Assembly: GCA_024235855.1 (NCBI GenBank)
Contig: JACKLN010000006.1
Coordinates: 1-64,000, forward strand
DNA from: Burkholderiaceae bacterium
GTDB taxonomy: Bacteria > Pseudomonadota > Gammaproteobacteria > Burkholderiales > Burkholderiaceae_C
DNA: 64,000 bases
Reading direction: 5' to 3'
The position numbers and the translations under genes are program-made. This document shows positions 63,187 through 64,000 of the stretch, in pieces. The notes beneath the pieces are model-generated. The model ran no database searches. It was not told where the DNA came from and was given only the letters and a program-made list of their open reading frames with translations. The first letter of the stretch is position 1, and each line of letters starts with the position of its first letter.

Positions 63187-64000
63187 ATGCGCCTGCTGCA
63201 CACGATCGCCGCCGCCGCGCTGCTGGCCTGCGGCTCGTCCACCTGGGCCCAGGTCGCCACGCGCATTCCCGCCCTGCAGGGGAACGGCGCCGTCAGCCCG
63301 CTGGCCGGCCAGCGCGTGACTACCGAGGGCGTGGTCACGCACGTGGTCCACAACGGCTTCTTCCTGCAGGACCCGCTGGGCGACGGCGACCCGGCCACGT
63401 CCGACGGCGTCTTCGTCTTCACGTCCAGCGCGCCGACGGTGAGCGTGGGCGACGTCGTGCGCCTGACCGGTACGGTGACCGAGTTCGACGTCTCGGGCAG
63501 CACCGCCAATCCGGCGGCCGAGGCACGCCCGCTGACCGAGCTCACCAGCATCGGTGGCCTGACCGTGCTCGGCAGCGGCAGCGTGACACCCACCCTGGTG
63601 ACGTTGCCGGTGCCCGATGCCGACGGCCTGGAGCGCTACGAGGGCATGCTGGTCACGCTGGCCGGCCAGGAGGGTGCGCCGCTGACGGTGCAGCAGAACT
63701 TCTTCCAGGGTCGCTACGGCCAGCTGACCGTGGCCGCCGGCGGCCGCCGCGAGACACCCACCAATGCGCATCGCCCGGGCACACCAGAAGCGCTGGCCCT
63801 GGCCAGCCTGAACGCGCGCAGCACGCTGCTGCTGGACGACAACAGCAGCCGTCAGAACCCCGCGCCCACGCCCTACCTGGACCCGGCCAGTGGCATGGTG
63901 CGGGCCGGCGACACGGTGGCCTCGCTCACCGGCGCCCTCGACTTCGGCCTGGCCACCAACAGCAGCGCCGGCATCGTGGCCTACCGGCTGCAGCCCACGG
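63187..64000 (+). CDS. ExeM/NucH-family extracellular nuclease, 5' part
   Basis: The frame is open from ATG 63187 to the window end (271 codons). Signal peptide (about 1-22, LACGSSTWAQ), then the OB-fold-like N-terminal region of ExeM/NucH nucleases: GQRVTTEGVVTHVVHNGFFLQDPLGDGDPATSDGVFVF and VSVGDVVRLTGTVTEF, followed by a YhcR-like part (ERYEGMLVTLAGQ). The catalytic endonuclease/exonuclease/phosphatase domain would lie beyond the window. Such enzymes are secreted DNases, commonly through the type II system. Confidence 0.85.
   Translation, partial: MRLLHTIAAAALLACGSSTWAQVATRIPALQGNGAVSPLAGQRVTTEGVVTHVVHNGFFLQDPLGDGDPATSDGVFVFTSSAPTVSVGDVVRLTGTVTEFDVSGSTANPAAEARPLTELTSIGGLTVLGSGSVTPTLVTLPVPDADGLERYEGMLVTLAGQEGAPLTVQQNFFQGRYGQLTVAAGGRRETPTNAHRPGTPEALALASLNARSTLLLDDNSSRQNPAPTPYLDPASGMVRAGDTVASLTGALDFGLATNSSAGIVAYRLQPT

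Overview
The window is very GC-rich, densely packed chromosomal DNA from a beta-proteobacterium, most likely a Burkholderiales member of the Rubrivivax/Leptothrix/Ideonella type. This rests on the type II secretion genes, two PEP-CTERM sorted proteins, the DUF3348/DUF802/OmpA/DUF2894 operon (to my knowledge typical of Burkholderiales), TRAP and Tat-dependent catabolic genes, and a codon usage that looks uniform throughout. No tRNA, rRNA, insertion sequence, CRISPR array or phage gene is visible. All genes look intact except the two cut by the window ends (gspN on the left, an ExeM/NucH nuclease on the right).

Layout. 0-7 kb: the end of a type II secretion operon (gspN-D-E-F) with a peptide-type solute-binding protein attached. 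7-16 kb: a SARP/BTAD-type regulator divergent from a PEP-CTERM protein; a Lon-like AAA+ ATPase behind a sigma-54-type promoter and a long leader; a DUF4394 lipoprotein; a cupredoxin paired with a membrane GGDEF-EAL protein. 15.6-23.2 kb: a GntR/FCD regulator and an arylmalonate-decarboxylase-like protein, divergent from a hydantoinase-TRAP transporter-amidase operon. 23-31 kb: a DUF4062 protein, VOC and GST enzymes, an IorAB-type molybdenum hydroxylase with a FAH-family enzyme and a divergent AraC regulator, and an SGNH hydrolase. 31-40 kb: an amidohydrolase divergent from a PotDABC-like ABC importer with a racemase-family gene; a VWA protein; a PuuE-type allantoinase and a second racemase-family gene. 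41-45 kb: a four-gene operon with a MotA/ExbB-like protein carrying a long coiled-coil tail and a MotB/OmpA-like partner. 45-52 kb: a MacAB-like efflux operon that also encodes its own two-component system. 52-64 kb: a patatin-type Vd autotransporter, DUF1841, nitroreductase, TauE/SafE and AI-2E permeases, DUF3299, AraC, a tannase-family esterase, a cN-I 5'-nucleotidase, a lipoprotein and a PEP-CTERM/ExeM nuclease pair.

How the genes work together. The 15.6-40 kb stretch reads as an uptake and degradation network for cyclic ureides or amides (hydantoin, allantoin or dihydropyrimidine-like compounds). It contains a cyclic amidohydrolase, an amidase, a deaminase-type amidohydrolase, an allantoinase, three Asp/Glu-racemase-superfamily proteins, one TRAP and one ABC importer. 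A shared TGTCGACA operator lies in both divergent promoter regions (17.15-17.32 kb and 32.64 kb), so the local GntR regulator probably controls both transporter operons although unrelated genes separate them by 9-10 kb. The 47-52 kb efflux operon has a near-consensus -24/-12 promoter preceded by helically phased TGTCC repeats and encodes an NtrC-type activator, which suggests autogenous sigma-54 control.

The best candidate for an undescribed system is the 40.97-45.05 kb operon. Its central pair has the architecture of an ion-driven 5:2 motor (MotAB/ExbBD/ZorAB class), including an aspartate at the expected place in the MotB-like helix and a roughly 500-residue cytoplasmic tail like that of ZorA, but with DUF3348 and DUF2894 partners instead of known effectors.
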